Both the position numbers and the translations under genes were made by a program. A stretch of 64,000 nucleotides of DNA from Paenibacillus alkalitolerans. Its GTDB lineage: Bacteria; Bacillota; Bacilli; Paenibacillales; YIM-B00363. Of the stretch, positions 15,525-24,478 are shown in pieces (position 1 is the first letter of the stretch; each line of letters opens with the position of its first letter). The DNA lies in the NCBI RefSeq assembly GCF_016482785.1, contig NZ_JAEMXM010000005.1, positions 1 to 64,000 of the forward strand, written 5' to 3'. Below the pieces are notes generated by a model. It worked only from the letters and a program-made list of their open reading frames with translations, was not told the origin of the DNA and ran no database searches.

Positions 15525-15566
15525 AAGCATTTCCAGCCCCTTCTGGCTGGGAATGCTTATTTTTTT
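15525..15566 (+). terminator. Riboswitch-controlled intrinsic terminator
   Basis: AAGCATT-t-CCAGCC pairs with GGCTGG-g-AATGCTT around a 6-nt loop and is followed by ATTTTTTT. It lies between aptamer and first gene, the expected expression platform. Confidence 0.85.
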
Positions 15567-15579
15567 GGAGGTGCGAAAG

Positions 15580-16269
15580 ATGTTTGTTGAAATGATTTCT
15601 TTTACTTTGATTGTCTCGATGCTCGGGTTCAGACACGGAATGGATATGGATCACATTGCCGCGATTACCGATATGGTAGGCGCGGAAACGGAACGGAAAA
15701 AACAGCTGCTGTTCGGCGCGTTGTATGCGGCCGGCCATGGCGGGATTGTTGTCGTTATCGGTTTTGCGGCGATCAGCATAGGGAAACGGCTGTCGGACGG
15801 AATGATGCACGCGATGGAGATGGCGGTCGGGTTAACGTTGGTGCTGCTGGGCGGGTTCATTATTTTTTCGCTAATTAAACAGAGAAGCGAGTACCGTTTT
15901 AAAAGCAGGATTCAATTGATTGGCGAATTGTTTGAAAAATTGCGCGGAAAAACCCGCGAGCGATCCTCGGCAATGAAGCTTGGCGTGCTCGGTTCATTAG
16001 GTATAGGCGTGATCCACGGAGTTGGCGCCGAGACGCCGACGCAAGTGATGCTCCTATCCTCCACTGCGCAATTAAGAAGCGAGTGGCTTGCCCTTCTCCA
16101 ATTGCTGTTGTTCGCATTTGGAACGTTGGCGGCAACTTTGCTTGTTACTTTTTTGGCCGTTTGGGGGTACACCAGAGCAAGAGCATATCGAAACTTTTAC
16201 ATACTTCTTGGAAGCGCTACGGGATTATACAGCATAATACTCGGCTGCACGATGTTAAGCGGAGCGTGA
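15580..16269 (+). CDS. NiCoT/UreH-like cobalt (nickel) transporter
   Basis: 229 residues from ATG 15580 (GGAGG 8 nt upstream). The signature HGMDMDHIAAITD near residue 17 matches the HX4DH metal motif of NiCoT permeases, and a second His-rich helix follows (ALYAAGHGGIVVVIGF). About six membrane helices: 3-14, 45-65, 75-95, 130-150 (GSLGIGVIHGVGAETPTQVM), 165-190 and 205-225. First gene behind the cobalamin riboswitch, so it probably supplies Co2+ for CbiX in the cytoplasm. Metal choice is inferred from the operon. Confidence 0.85.
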   Translation: MFVEMISFTLIVSMLGFRHGMDMDHIAAITDMVGAETERKKQLLFGALYAAGHGGIVVVIGFAAISIGKRLSDGMMHAMEMAVGLTLVLLGGFIIFSLIKQRSEYRFKSRIQLIGELFEKLRGKTRERSSAMKLGVLGSLGIGVIHGVGAETPTQVMLLSSTAQLRSEWLALLQLLLFAFGTLAATLLVTFLAVWGYTRARAYRNFYILLGSATGLYSIILGCTMLSGA

Positions 16270-16298
16270 CCGTGAGTCAACTTTTCGGAGGGGCTTGG

Positions 16299-18122
16299 AT
16301 GAAGGAACTATATCAAAGGGTGCAGCGAATTGAACGGGCGGATCCCGACTCCATGCGGAACATGCGGGAAAGGCTAAATAATCTGACAAAACCTGTTGGC
16401 AGTTTGGGGCTGTTGGAAGACGCCGCAATCCGGATTGCAGGTATTACGGGGAGCGTCTCGCCTGCGATCGACCGAAAAGCGATTGTTGTCATGAGCGGCG
16501 ATCACGGTGTGGCAGAAGAAGGCGTAAGCGCGTATCCCCAAGAAGTGACGGGACTTATGTTGAAACAGTTTGCAAACGGGAAGGCAGCTATAAATGTGCT
16601 GGCAAGGCAAGCAGGAGCGGATGTCTTGGTAGTGGATGCAGGGAGCGTGTTGCCGAATGTTCCGGAAGGGATTGTTGATAAGAAGGTAAGGGCGGGAACG
16701 TCAAATATGGCCAAAGGTCCCGCAATGACCTCAGAAGAAGCGGTAAGCGCCATAAAAGCAGGAATTGAGACAGCCGACGAGTTGGCGAACAAGGGATATC
16801 AGCTTATTGGATTGGGAGAAATGGGAATCGGTAATACAACGCCGAGTGTCGCCATAACTTCAGTATTAACCGGGCAGGCCCCCAAGGAATTGACAGGTGC
16901 AGGCACAGGGATAGACGACAAAGCGCTCGCAGCAAAAGCCGACATCATTTCGCGGGCAATTCAAATCAACCGCCCGAATCCGCTCGATCCGATCGACGTG
17001 CTGGCCAAAATCGGAGGACTGGAAATCGCGGGATTGACAGGCTTGATCATCGGCGCGGCATCCCATCGTATTCCGGTTGTGTTGGATGGCGTCATCACAG
17101 GAGCGGCGGCGCTGCTGGCAGCCCGGATCGAACCGAGATGCACCGATTTTATGATTGCTTCCCATTTATCCGCCGAACCCGCTCATAAAGTGATTTTACA
17201 TACGCTCGGTTTGCAGCCGTTTCTTCATGCGGAGATGCGGCTTGGCGAAGGGACGGGCGCCGCTCTCGTCTTCCCGCTGTTGCAGTCGGCAATTCGCCTA
17301 GCGGAACAGATGGGTACGTTTGGCGATTTGGGGCTGCCCAGCCCCGCGCCGGCGGAAGAAGCAATCAGTTTGGCTCCCGTCAAGAGGAGCGGCGGCCGCT
17401 CTGCGGATACAGCTCCAAAAATGATGACAGGTACAGAGCAAAAACATGGATTTACGGAGAGCGAAAGAGCGGCGGTTTACAAAGCGATCGAGACCCGGCG
17501 GGATATTCGGCGGTTTCGTCAAGATCCGGTCCCGGACGAAGTATTATACCGCCTGCTCCGGGCTGCGCACAGCGCGCCCTCCGTCGGGTTTATGCAGCCG
17601 TGGAATTTCATCGTCATAACATCGGAAGAAACGAAGCGGAAGCTTAAGCAAGCGGCGGATAAAGAACGGCGCGCCTTAATGATCCATTACGAGGACGAGA
17701 AGGCGGAGCGGTTTTCCAAGCTCAAGATTGAAGGGCTGGAAGAAGCGCCGATTACCGTTTGCGTGACGCTGGACCCGACCAGAGGCGGACCGCATGTGCT
17801 CGGCCGCAATTCCATACCCGAAACGGATTTGGCTTCGGTCTCCTGCGCCATTCAAAACTTGTGGCTTGCCGCAAGAGCGGAAGGAGTCGCCGTCGGTTGG
17901 GTCAGCTTTTACAAAAAACAAGATGTCCGGCAAATTCTCAACATCCCCCCGCATATCGATCCTGTAGCTTTACTGTCGCTTGGATATACGGATGAGTTTC
18001 CGGATGCGCCAATTTTGGAGCAGGCCGGTTGGCGCAAACGGATTTCGCTGGATGAATTGATTTTCAAAGAAGTATGGGGAACATTGCCGGATGAGCGGCT
18101 GGATGGAGGTGCTGACGGTTGA
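16299..18122 (+). CDS. cobT-bluB: CobT-BluB fusion: DMB phosphoribosyltransferase + DMB synthase
   Basis: 607 residues. Residues 1-350 are CobT, which activates 5,6-dimethylbenzimidazole (DMB) with nicotinate mononucleotide; the catalytic Glu is residue 317 in RLGEGTGAAL, and GDHGVAEEGVSAYP and GEMGIGNTTPS are family motifs. After a linker rich in Pro/Ala/Ser, residues 385-607 are BluB, the oxygen-dependent flavin-destroying enzyme that makes DMB from FMNH2 (AIETRRDIRRF flavin site; HSAPSVGFMQPWNF). The two activities are consecutive steps, so fusion would channel DMB. They are separate proteins in the well-studied species. ATG 16299 has CGGAGGGG 6 nt upstream. It ends overlapping the TTG of the next gene. 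Confidence 0.95.
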   Translation: MKELYQRVQRIERADPDSMRNMRERLNNLTKPVGSLGLLEDAAIRIAGITGSVSPAIDRKAIVVMSGDHGVAEEGVSAYPQEVTGLMLKQFANGKAAINVLARQAGADVLVVDAGSVLPNVPEGIVDKKVRAGTSNMAKGPAMTSEEAVSAIKAGIETADELANKGYQLIGLGEMGIGNTTPSVAITSVLTGQAPKELTGAGTGIDDKALAAKADIISRAIQINRPNPLDPIDVLAKIGGLEIAGLTGLIIGAASHRIPVVLDGVITGAAALLAARIEPRCTDFMIASHLSAEPAHKVILHTLGLQPFLHAEMRLGEGTGAALVFPLLQSAIRLAEQMGTFGDLGLPSPAPAEEAISLAPVKRSGGRSADTAPKMMTGTEQKHGFTESERAAVYKAIETRRDIRRFRQDPVPDEVLYRLLRAAHSAPSVGFMQPWNFIVITSEETKRKLKQAADKERRALMIHYEDEKAERFSKLKIEGLEEAPITVCVTLDPTRGGPHVLGRNSIPETDLASVSCAIQNLWLAARAEGVAVGWVSFYKKQDVRQILNIPPHIDPVALLSLGYTDEFPDAPILEQAGWRKRISLDELIFKEVWGTLPDERLDGGADG

Positions 18123-19723
18123 GCAGTAACGGAAAGTTATTGGTGATCGGCTTTGGTCCGGGGGCTTTCGAGCATATCACCGAACGGGCCCGGGAGGCGA
18201 TTGACGAAAGCGACGTTATTATCGGCTACAACACGTACGTTGATTTAATCAGAGGGTTGCTTACGGATCAGGAAATTATCCGCACCGGGATGACCGAGGA
18301 GGTAAGCCGGGCCCAAGAGGCCGTCCGCCAAGCGGAGCTTGGAAAGAAAGTGGCGGTCATCTCGAGCGGCGACGCCGGGGTGTACGGTATGGCCGGTCTT
18401 GTTTACGAAGTGCTGATTGAGAAAGGGTGGGCGCAGCAATCCGGCATCGAGGTTGAAGTGATCCCAGGCATTTCCGCGATCAACTCCTGCGCTTCGCTGC
18501 TGGGAGCGCCCGTTATGCATGACGCATGCACCATTTCGCTAAGCGATCATCTGACTCCTTGGGACGTCATTGCGAAACGGGTGGAAGCGGCCGCTTCGGC
18601 CGATTTTGTCATTGCTTTGTACAACCCGAGAAGCGGCCGGCGTACGCGGCAAATCGTGGAAACCCAACGCATTGTGTTGAAGCACCGCTCCGCCGATACA
18701 CCGGTAGGCCTGGTAAAGAGCGCTTATCGCGACCGCGAACAAATCGTTATAACGACGTTGGGCGGCATGTTGGAGCATGACATCGGCATGCTGACGACGG
18801 TCATCATCGGCAACTCGACCACCTTTATGTACGACGGATTGATGATCACGCCGCGCGGATACCGGCGAAAATACACGTTAAACTCGCTGGATCAGCCGTT
18901 GAAGCCCCACGAGCGGCTGCGCACGGAGGCGGAGCCGTGGTCGTTAAACGCCAAAGAAGAAACCAGGGAAGATTCCCGCGCAAAACCTTTGGCGCTTGCG
19001 GCGGAGGCGCTGCAGTTGGTTCAAAGGAAAGCAGGAGCAGTGCCGGCTGCCGTCCCCCCGGCTGCTCAAAACCGTGTATCCATTCTTGAAATAGGAGTAT
19101 CTCCCGGCATCGCCAACAAAAAGATGACGGCAAAACAAATGTCTCTTATTGCCGAGCTGGCGGGAGACGAAGGCGAGCTGGAATATACGCCGCATCATCA
19201 AGTGATTCTGCGCATGAGAACCGACGATGCTGGAGCGGTCGCGGCGCGTCTCAGGGATGAAGGCTTGCTCGTCTTCCCCATTGGCGATGTGGTGCAAGTG
19301 AAAGCTTGCGACTTTTGCAACTTGGAGAAAGACGATGCGATTCCCGTGGCTGAACGGCTTGCCGGCAAACTTGGCGGCTTGACAACCCCCAAGGAGTTGA
19401 AGATCGGCGTCAACGGATGCGGCATGGCATGTTACGGTGCGGTGATGGAGGATATAGGCCTTGTGTTTCGCAAGGGCGGTTATGATCTGTTTTTGGGCGG
19501 CAAACAAATCGGACGAAACGCGCACGCGGGGCAAAACGTTGCGGAAGGCATACCGGCCGATCAAATTGTGGAGAAGGTGGAGCAAATTTATAAGGAGTTT
19601 AAGGAAAAGGCGCACCCCGGCGAACGGTTTCATAAATTTTTCAAGCGCGTCGGCACGGTGGCCGGATTTGTCCATGAAGATAACGCGGCGCCGGTAGAAG
19701 TGAATGCGGTGTGCGGAGACTAA
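18119..19723 (+). CDS. cbiH60: CbiH60: cobalt-factor III C17-methyltransferase with Fe-S domain
   Basis: 534 residues, TTG start overlapping the cobT-bluB stop, GGAGG upstream. Residues 1-240 are the SAM-dependent CbiH/CobJ methyltransferase (IGFGPGAFEHITERA; SSGDAGVYGMAG; VIPGISAINSCASLLGAP). Residues about 315-520 resemble a sulfite/nitrite reductase half-domain with Cys motifs KACDFCN and VNGCGMACYG for a 4Fe-4S cluster. This layout is that of Bacillus megaterium CbiH60, which performs ring contraction of cobalt-factor III to cobalt-precorrin-4. The 50-residue region between is low-complexity Ala/Pro-rich linker. Confidence 0.93.
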   Translation: MSSNGKLLVIGFGPGAFEHITERAREAIDESDVIIGYNTYVDLIRGLLTDQEIIRTGMTEEVSRAQEAVRQAELGKKVAVISSGDAGVYGMAGLVYEVLIEKGWAQQSGIEVEVIPGISAINSCASLLGAPVMHDACTISLSDHLTPWDVIAKRVEAAASADFVIALYNPRSGRRTRQIVETQRIVLKHRSADTPVGLVKSAYRDREQIVITTLGGMLEHDIGMLTTVIIGNSTTFMYDGLMITPRGYRRKYTLNSLDQPLKPHERLRTEAEPWSLNAKEETREDSRAKPLALAAEALQLVQRKAGAVPAAVPPAAQNRVSILEIGVSPGIANKKMTAKQMSLIAELAGDEGELEYTPHHQVILRMRTDDAGAVAARLRDEGLLVFPIGDVVQVKACDFCNLEKDDAIPVAERLAGKLGGLTTPKELKIGVNGCGMACYGAVMEDIGLVFRKGGYDLFLGGKQIGRNAHAGQNVAEGIPADQIVEKVEQIYKEFKEKAHPGERFHKFFKRVGTVAGFVHEDNAAPVEVNAVCGD

Positions 19724-19737
19724 AGGAGGGGTTGTCG

Positions 19738-20688
19738 ATGGAAGCGATTTTGTTGGTAGGCCACGGGAGCCGGGACGCGGAAGGAAACGAGGAACTGCTG
19801 CAGTTCGCGCGAAACGTAAGCAGGCGGGTTCCGGATGTTCATGTTGAAACTTGCTTTCTGGAGTTTGCCAAACCGACCGTTCAACAAGGGATCGATCGCT
19901 GCGTGGAAGCGGGGGCGGCACGGATTGTACTGGTCCCCATTATTTTGTTTGCGGCGGGCCATGCAAAGATTCATATCCCGATGGAGATCGATCGGGCAAA
20001 ACAAAAACATCCCGATATCGCTTTCGCTTACGGACGGTCCATCGGCATTCACGAGAAGGTGCTGGAAATATTGCAAGCCCGCTTGGAGGAAGCCGGATAC
20101 AGTAATTCCGGCGAACCGTCCGAAAGGGATCGGGACACGGCCGTACTGCTGCTTGGCAGGGGGAGCAGCGACGGGGATGCGAACGGCGATTTTTTCAAAA
20201 TGACCCGGCTATTGTGGGAGAGGCTTCCTGTGAAATGGGTGGAGAGCAGTTTTATCGGGGTGACCGAGCCGTCGTTCCCGGAAGGGCTGGAACGGTGCCG
20301 TCAGCTTGGCGCCAAGAACATATATGTGCTTCCTTATTTTCTCTTCACGGGCATCTTGATCAAGCGCATAGAGCAAATGACCGCCGAGTTCTCCCGCATG
20401 CACCCGGAGCTGCGGGTCGAGCTTGCCCGTTATTTCGGCTTTCATCCGCAGCTTGTGGAGCTGCTGCTCGATCGCGTAACGGAAGCGGTCGAAGGCCGGG
20501 CGGCGATGAATTGCGATATGTGCAAATACCGGAAGGAAGCGTCTCACGGCCATGATCACCACCACCATCACGACCACGATCACCATCATCACGATCATGA
20601 CCACCACGACCATGATCATCACGACCACGATCATGACCATGGCCATGATCATCCTCATCCTGCGAAAGAGCGGGAGGCGGTCACGTGA
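19738..20688 (+). CDS. cbiX: CbiX: sirohydrochlorin cobaltochelatase (long form)
   Basis: 316 residues from ATG 19738 (AAGGAGGGG upstream). Two tandem chelatase modules: LLVGHGSRDAEGNEELL at the start and LLLGRGSSDGDANGDFF near residue 140; the metal-site His is in HGSRD and in AAGHAKIHIP. Residues 259-264 are MNCDMC, the MXCXXC motif reported to hold an Fe-S cluster in B. megaterium CbiX, followed by a tail with some 35 His and many Asp, likely a cobalt store. It inserts Co2+ into sirohydrochlorin, the committed anaerobic step. Confidence 0.95.
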   Translation: MEAILLVGHGSRDAEGNEELLQFARNVSRRVPDVHVETCFLEFAKPTVQQGIDRCVEAGAARIVLVPIILFAAGHAKIHIPMEIDRAKQKHPDIAFAYGRSIGIHEKVLEILQARLEEAGYSNSGEPSERDRDTAVLLLGRGSSDGDANGDFFKMTRLLWERLPVKWVESSFIGVTEPSFPEGLERCRQLGAKNIYVLPYFLFTGILIKRIEQMTAEFSRMHPELRVELARYFGFHPQLVELLLDRVTEAVEGRAAMNCDMCKYRKEASHGHDHHHHHDHDHHHHDHDHHDHDHHDHDHDHGHDHPHPAKEREAVT

Positions 20689-21464
20689 TATTCGTCTTAT
20701 GCGGCACAAGCGATGCCCGGGAATTAGCCGTAAGGATCCGGAATGAGGGACACGAGCTGCTTGCTTCCGTCGTTACGGAAAGCGCGGCGCACAGTTTGAC
20801 GGAAGCCGGCGTTCCGGTGCGAACCGGACGATTGACCGCAAGCGAGATGGCGGGGCTCGTTCAAGAGCTGAACTGCGATGCGATTGTCGACGCGAGCCAT
20901 CCGTTCGCGGAGGAAGCGCACCGCAACGCCATGAAAGCCGCCCAAGAGGCCGAACTGCCATATATCCGATTCGAGCGCGCATCGCTCGCGTACGACGATC
21001 ATCCGCAGCTTACCGTGGTCGGCACATATGAAGAAGCGGCGCTGGAAGCGAAGAAGCGCAAAGGCTCCGTTATGCTGACGACAGGGAGCAAGACGCTCGC
21101 TACTTTTGCGAAACATCTTGCAGGGGACCCGGATATCCGGCTCGTTGCCCGAATGCTCCCCCGGAAAGACAATATGGAGCTGTGCGAGCAGCTCGGTATC
21201 GAGCAGAAAAATATTATCGCCATGCAGGGCCCGTTCACCCGCGAGTTGAACGAGGCGTTGTACGCTCAATTCGGCACGACGGTCATGGTGACCAAAGAAA
21301 GCGGCAAAGCGGGAGCGGTGGACGAGAAGATCGAATCGGCGCTGAAGCTGGGCATTGACGTTATATTGATTTCCCGTCCCGAGTTGGAATTCGGAGACGT
21401 GTATTCCGATTACGAAGGCGTTCTGACAACATTGCGGGAACGGCTTCGGGTAAATGAGAGGTGA
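20685..21464 (+). CDS. cbiJ: CbiJ: cobalt-precorrin-6A reductase
   Basis: 259 residues, GTG start overlapping the cbiX stop by 4 nt. IFVLCGTSDARELAVRI is the NAD(P)-binding start of CobK/CbiJ, with IVDASHPFAEEAHRNAMKAA and the C-terminal VTKESGKAGAVDEKIESA and VILISRPELE also diagnostic. It reduces cobalt-precorrin-6A to 6B. Followed 5 bp later by cbiC. Confidence 0.93.
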   Translation: MIFVLCGTSDARELAVRIRNEGHELLASVVTESAAHSLTEAGVPVRTGRLTASEMAGLVQELNCDAIVDASHPFAEEAHRNAMKAAQEAELPYIRFERASLAYDDHPQLTVVGTYEEAALEAKKRKGSVMLTTGSKTLATFAKHLAGDPDIRLVARMLPRKDNMELCEQLGIEQKNIIAMQGPFTRELNEALYAQFGTTVMVTKESGKAGAVDEKIESALKLGIDVILISRPELEFGDVYSDYEGVLTTLRERLRVNER

Positions 21465-21469
21465 ATGCA

Positions 21470-22120
21470 ATGGATTTCAAAACGGAGTTTAAACCGTTGA
21501 CGGTACAGCCGCAAGAGATCGAAGGAAAGAGCTTTGAAATAATTACCGAGGAGTTGGGGGAGCATCCGTTCACGGCTGAGCAATATCCGGTCGTGCAGCG
21601 GGTCATTCACGCTTCCGCCGATTTCGAGCTCGGACGCAGCATAGTGTTCCACCCGGACGCGATTCAAGCCGGTATTCGCGCCATTCGTGCGGGAAAAACG
21701 GTGGTAGCCGACGTGCAGATGATCCAAGCCGGGGTAAGCAAAGACCGGATCGCGAAATTCGGCGGCGAAGTGAAAGTGTACATATCCGACCCCGACGTCA
21801 TTGAGGAAGCGAAGCGGCTGAATACGACTCGGGCGATCATCTCGATGCGTAAGGCGATCCGCGAAGCGGACGGCGGAATCTACGCGATCGGCAACGCGCC
21901 GACGGCTCTTCTGGAGTTAATCAGACTCATTAAGGTAGGCGAAGCGAAGCCGGGCCTCGTGATCGGGATGCCCGTAGGATTCGTTTCGGCGGCGGAATCC
22001 AAAGACGAGCTGCGCAAGCTGGATATACCTTTCATTACAAACATCGGGCGCAAAGGCGGCAGCACCATCGTTGTCGCGGCGCTGAACGCGATATCGATTA
22101 TGGCGGCGAATCAGGGATGA
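21470..22120 (+). CDS. cbiC: CbiC: cobalt-precorrin-8 methylmutase
   Basis: 216 residues; ATG 21470 is preferred to GTG 21461 because GAGAGGTG then acts as ribosome binding site. QRVIHASADFELGRSIVFHP holds the catalytic His of CobH/CbiC; IYAIGNAPTALLELIRLI and GMPVGFVSAAESKDEL are conserved. It moves a methyl from C11 to C12, giving cobyrinate. Confidence 0.94.
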   Translation: MDFKTEFKPLTVQPQEIEGKSFEIITEELGEHPFTAEQYPVVQRVIHASADFELGRSIVFHPDAIQAGIRAIRAGKTVVADVQMIQAGVSKDRIAKFGGEVKVYISDPDVIEEAKRLNTTRAIISMRKAIREADGGIYAIGNAPTALLELIRLIKVGEAKPGLVIGMPVGFVSAAESKDELRKLDIPFITNIGRKGGSTIVVAALNAISIMAANQG

Positions 22121-22140
22121 TGAACGGGAGTTGACGGCGC

Positions 22141-23244
22141 ATGAATGAAGGTGTCGACAAGGAATCCAAACCGATGCGTCACGGATTTACGACCGGCGCG
22201 TGCGCGACGGCGGTTGCGAAGGCCGCGGCTGTCATGCTCATCACGCAGCAGCCGCAGCACCGTTCGGAAATATGGCTGCCCGCCGGGTTTTATCATACGT
22301 TCGACGTCATTGAGTGCGAATACACCCGGGATATGGCGCAATGCGCAACGATCAAGGACGCGGGCGACGACCCCGACGCGACCGACAAAGCGAAAATCGT
22401 GGCAACGGTCACATGGAAGGATGGTCCCGGAATCGAGCTGGACGGCGGCGCCGGAGTCGGCAGGGTGACAAAACCGGGATTGCCGGTCCATGTAGGAGAG
22501 GCTGCGATCAATCCCGTCCCCCGGCGCATGATCGCGAAGACTGTGCAGGAAGTGTTGGACGAACATGACGTACATAAAGGCGTTCGGGTCGTCATATCCG
22601 TTCCCGACGGCGAAGAGATGGCGAAGAAAACGTTGAACGCCAGACTCGGAATCGTCGGAGGCATTTCCATCCTTGGCACTCGCGGAACTGTCGTTCCGTT
22701 CTCCACTTCCGCCTACAAGGCAAGCGTCATTCAGGCTCTTCAGGTAGCAAAGGCGTCCGGATGCAAGCACGTAGCGCTTACCACGGGGGGCAGCAGCGAG
22801 AAATACGCCATGCAAATATACTCCGATCTCCCGGAAGAAGCTTTCGTCCAGATGGGGGATTTTGTCGGTTTTTCGCTCCAGCACGCCAAGAGATTGGGGG
22901 CGGAGAAGGTCAGCTTGATCGGAATGATGGGAAAATTTTCGAAAGTCGCTCAAGGCGTGATGATGGTTCATTCCAAGAGCGCGCCGGTAGATTTGAACTT
23001 TCTCGCCGACGTTGCCGTGGAGGCCGGCGGCGATGAATCGCTGCGTGCGGCGATTGCCGATGCCAACACGGCGTCGCAAGCGGGCGATCTTGCTCTTGAG
23101 GCGGGCGTGAACGCATTTTTTGAATTATTGTGCCGATACGCCTCCATGCATGCCGTCAGACATATCGGCGGCGGAATGACGGTGGAAACGATATTGGTTA
23201 CCATGAAAGGCGATGTATTGGGGAGGGCGGAAGCGGTTGGTTAA
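22141..23244 (+). CDS. cbiD: CbiD: cobalt-precorrin-5B C1-methyltransferase
   Basis: 367 residues, GGGAG upstream. MRHGFTTGACATAVAKAAA is the family start; PGLPVHVGEAAINPVPRRMI and ALTTGGSSEKYA are further signatures. CbiD methylates C1 without the usual SAM-methyltransferase fold. The 3' end overlaps the TTG start of cbiET by 8 nt. Confidence 0.94.
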   Translation: MNEGVDKESKPMRHGFTTGACATAVAKAAAVMLITQQPQHRSEIWLPAGFYHTFDVIECEYTRDMAQCATIKDAGDDPDATDKAKIVATVTWKDGPGIELDGGAGVGRVTKPGLPVHVGEAAINPVPRRMIAKTVQEVLDEHDVHKGVRVVISVPDGEEMAKKTLNARLGIVGGISILGTRGTVVPFSTSAYKASVIQALQVAKASGCKHVALTTGGSSEKYAMQIYSDLPEEAFVQMGDFVGFSLQHAKRLGAEKVSLIGMMGKFSKVAQGVMMVHSKSAPVDLNFLADVAVEAGGDESLRAAIADANTASQAGDLALEAGVNAFFELLCRYASMHAVRHIGGGMTVETILVTMKGDVLGRAEAVG

Positions 23245-24475
23245 CCGGATTGCAATTATCGGGATCGGAGACGACGGGGCGAGCGGGTTGTCCGGCGCGT
23301 GTTTGCAGCTTGTGCGGAAAGCGGATGTGATGGCCGGGGGAGAACGCCATCTTCGGTTTTTTCCGGAGTTTGGAGGAGGGCGAATCGTGCTGCAAAGCGG
23401 GCTGTCCGACACCGTGGCGCGATTGGGAGATTTGCGGCAAAACAACAGAGTCGTTGTGCTTGCGTCGGGAGATCCGTTGTTTTTCGGCATTGCATCTTTG
23501 TTCGTAAAGAAGCTGGGCAGGGGAGCGGTCGATATTTATCCGCATTTAAGCTCGGTGCAGCTCGCGTTCGCGAGAATGGGCGACAGCTGGCAAGATGCCG
23601 CTCTGGAAAGCTTGCACGGCCGCTCAATAGAAGGTTTGGCGCAGCGCATAGACGGCAAGAGGAAGGTGGCGCTTTTAACGGATCATGAGAACACTCCCGC
23701 TTCCATCGCCCGGTATTTGCTCGAGTTCGGCATGACGGAATACGAGGCTTTCGTGGCGGAAAATCTCGGCTCGGAGGACGAGCGGACCGGGTTTTATTCG
23801 TTGGAACACATGTCTGGAGCGGCCTTTTCCGATTTAAACGTTGTACTGCTGCGGTACCGGAACGATGCCGAATATTCGCCGTTGGCCGGCTTCGGATTCG
23901 ACGATGAGGAGTTTCATCAGCGAAAGCCGGAGAAGGGTTTAATTACAAAGAAGGAAGTTCGCGTATTGAGCATCTCGGAGCTGAAGCTTAGACCGGATAG
24001 CGTCGTCTGGGACATTGGCGCCGGATCCGGGTCGGTTGCGGTCGAATGCGCGCGGCTGTCCCCGTACGGAAAAGTTATTGCCATTGAAAAGAACGAAGGG
24101 GATATTGCAAACATTGAACAAAACCGCGTCAAATTTCGCGCCGATATAACGGTCATTCACGCCAAAGCGCCGGACGGGCTGGAATCGCTGCCGGATCCGG
24201 ACGCGGTGTTTATCGGCGGAAGCGGCGGGGAGCTGCGGGAGCTGATTCATATTTGCGCGCTGCGTTTGAAGGAGAATGGCCGATTCGTCATCAATGCGGC
24301 AACGGTAGAGACGCTCGCCCAGAGCCGGCAGGCGCTGGCGGAAGAAGGCTTTTCCGTGCGCATCAGCCTTGTGCAGACGGCGCGCAGCAAGCCTATTTTG
24401 GACATGACCCGCTTTGAAGGGCTGAATCCCGTCTACGTCATTACCGGTTTTCGCGCAGGAAGAGAGGAGCAGTAA
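23237..24475 (+). CDS. cbiET: CbiET fusion: C5 methyltransferase + C15 methyltransferase/decarboxylase
   Basis: 412 residues from TTG 23237 (VNRIAIIGIGDDGASGL), chosen over an ATG at 23213 because that would lie deeper in cbiD and GGAGGGCGG precedes the TTG. Residues 1-200 are CbiE (VLASGDPLFFGIA; YPHLSSVQLAFARMG). Residues about 225-405 are CbiT (ITKKEVRVLSISELKLRPDS; SAM site WDIGAGSGSVAVECARL; AVFIGGSGGEL). Together they convert cobalt-precorrin-6B to 8. The E-T fusion is common in Bacillus and corresponds to CobL. Confidence 0.94.
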   Translation: MVNRIAIIGIGDDGASGLSGACLQLVRKADVMAGGERHLRFFPEFGGGRIVLQSGLSDTVARLGDLRQNNRVVVLASGDPLFFGIASLFVKKLGRGAVDIYPHLSSVQLAFARMGDSWQDAALESLHGRSIEGLAQRIDGKRKVALLTDHENTPASIARYLLEFGMTEYEAFVAENLGSEDERTGFYSLEHMSGAAFSDLNVVLLRYRNDAEYSPLAGFGFDDEEFHQRKPEKGLITKKEVRVLSISELKLRPDSVVWDIGAGSGSVAVECARLSPYGKVIAIEKNEGDIANIEQNRVKFRADITVIHAKAPDGLESLPDPDAVFIGGSGGELRELIHICALRLKENGRFVINAATVETLAQSRQALAEEGFSVRISLVQTARSKPILDMTRFEGLNPVYVITGFRAGREEQ

Positions 24476-24478
24476 CGC

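Noticed and set aside
20209-20709. Minus-strand ORF rich in Met/Val opposite cbiX
   Set aside because: It is the antisense of the His/Asp tail repeat and of the chelatase; no start signals.
22111-23079. Long antisense ORFs across the cobalamin operon
   Set aside because: GC-rich third positions of the real genes keep antisense frames open; composition is Arg/His-rich and no ribosome binding sites are seen.
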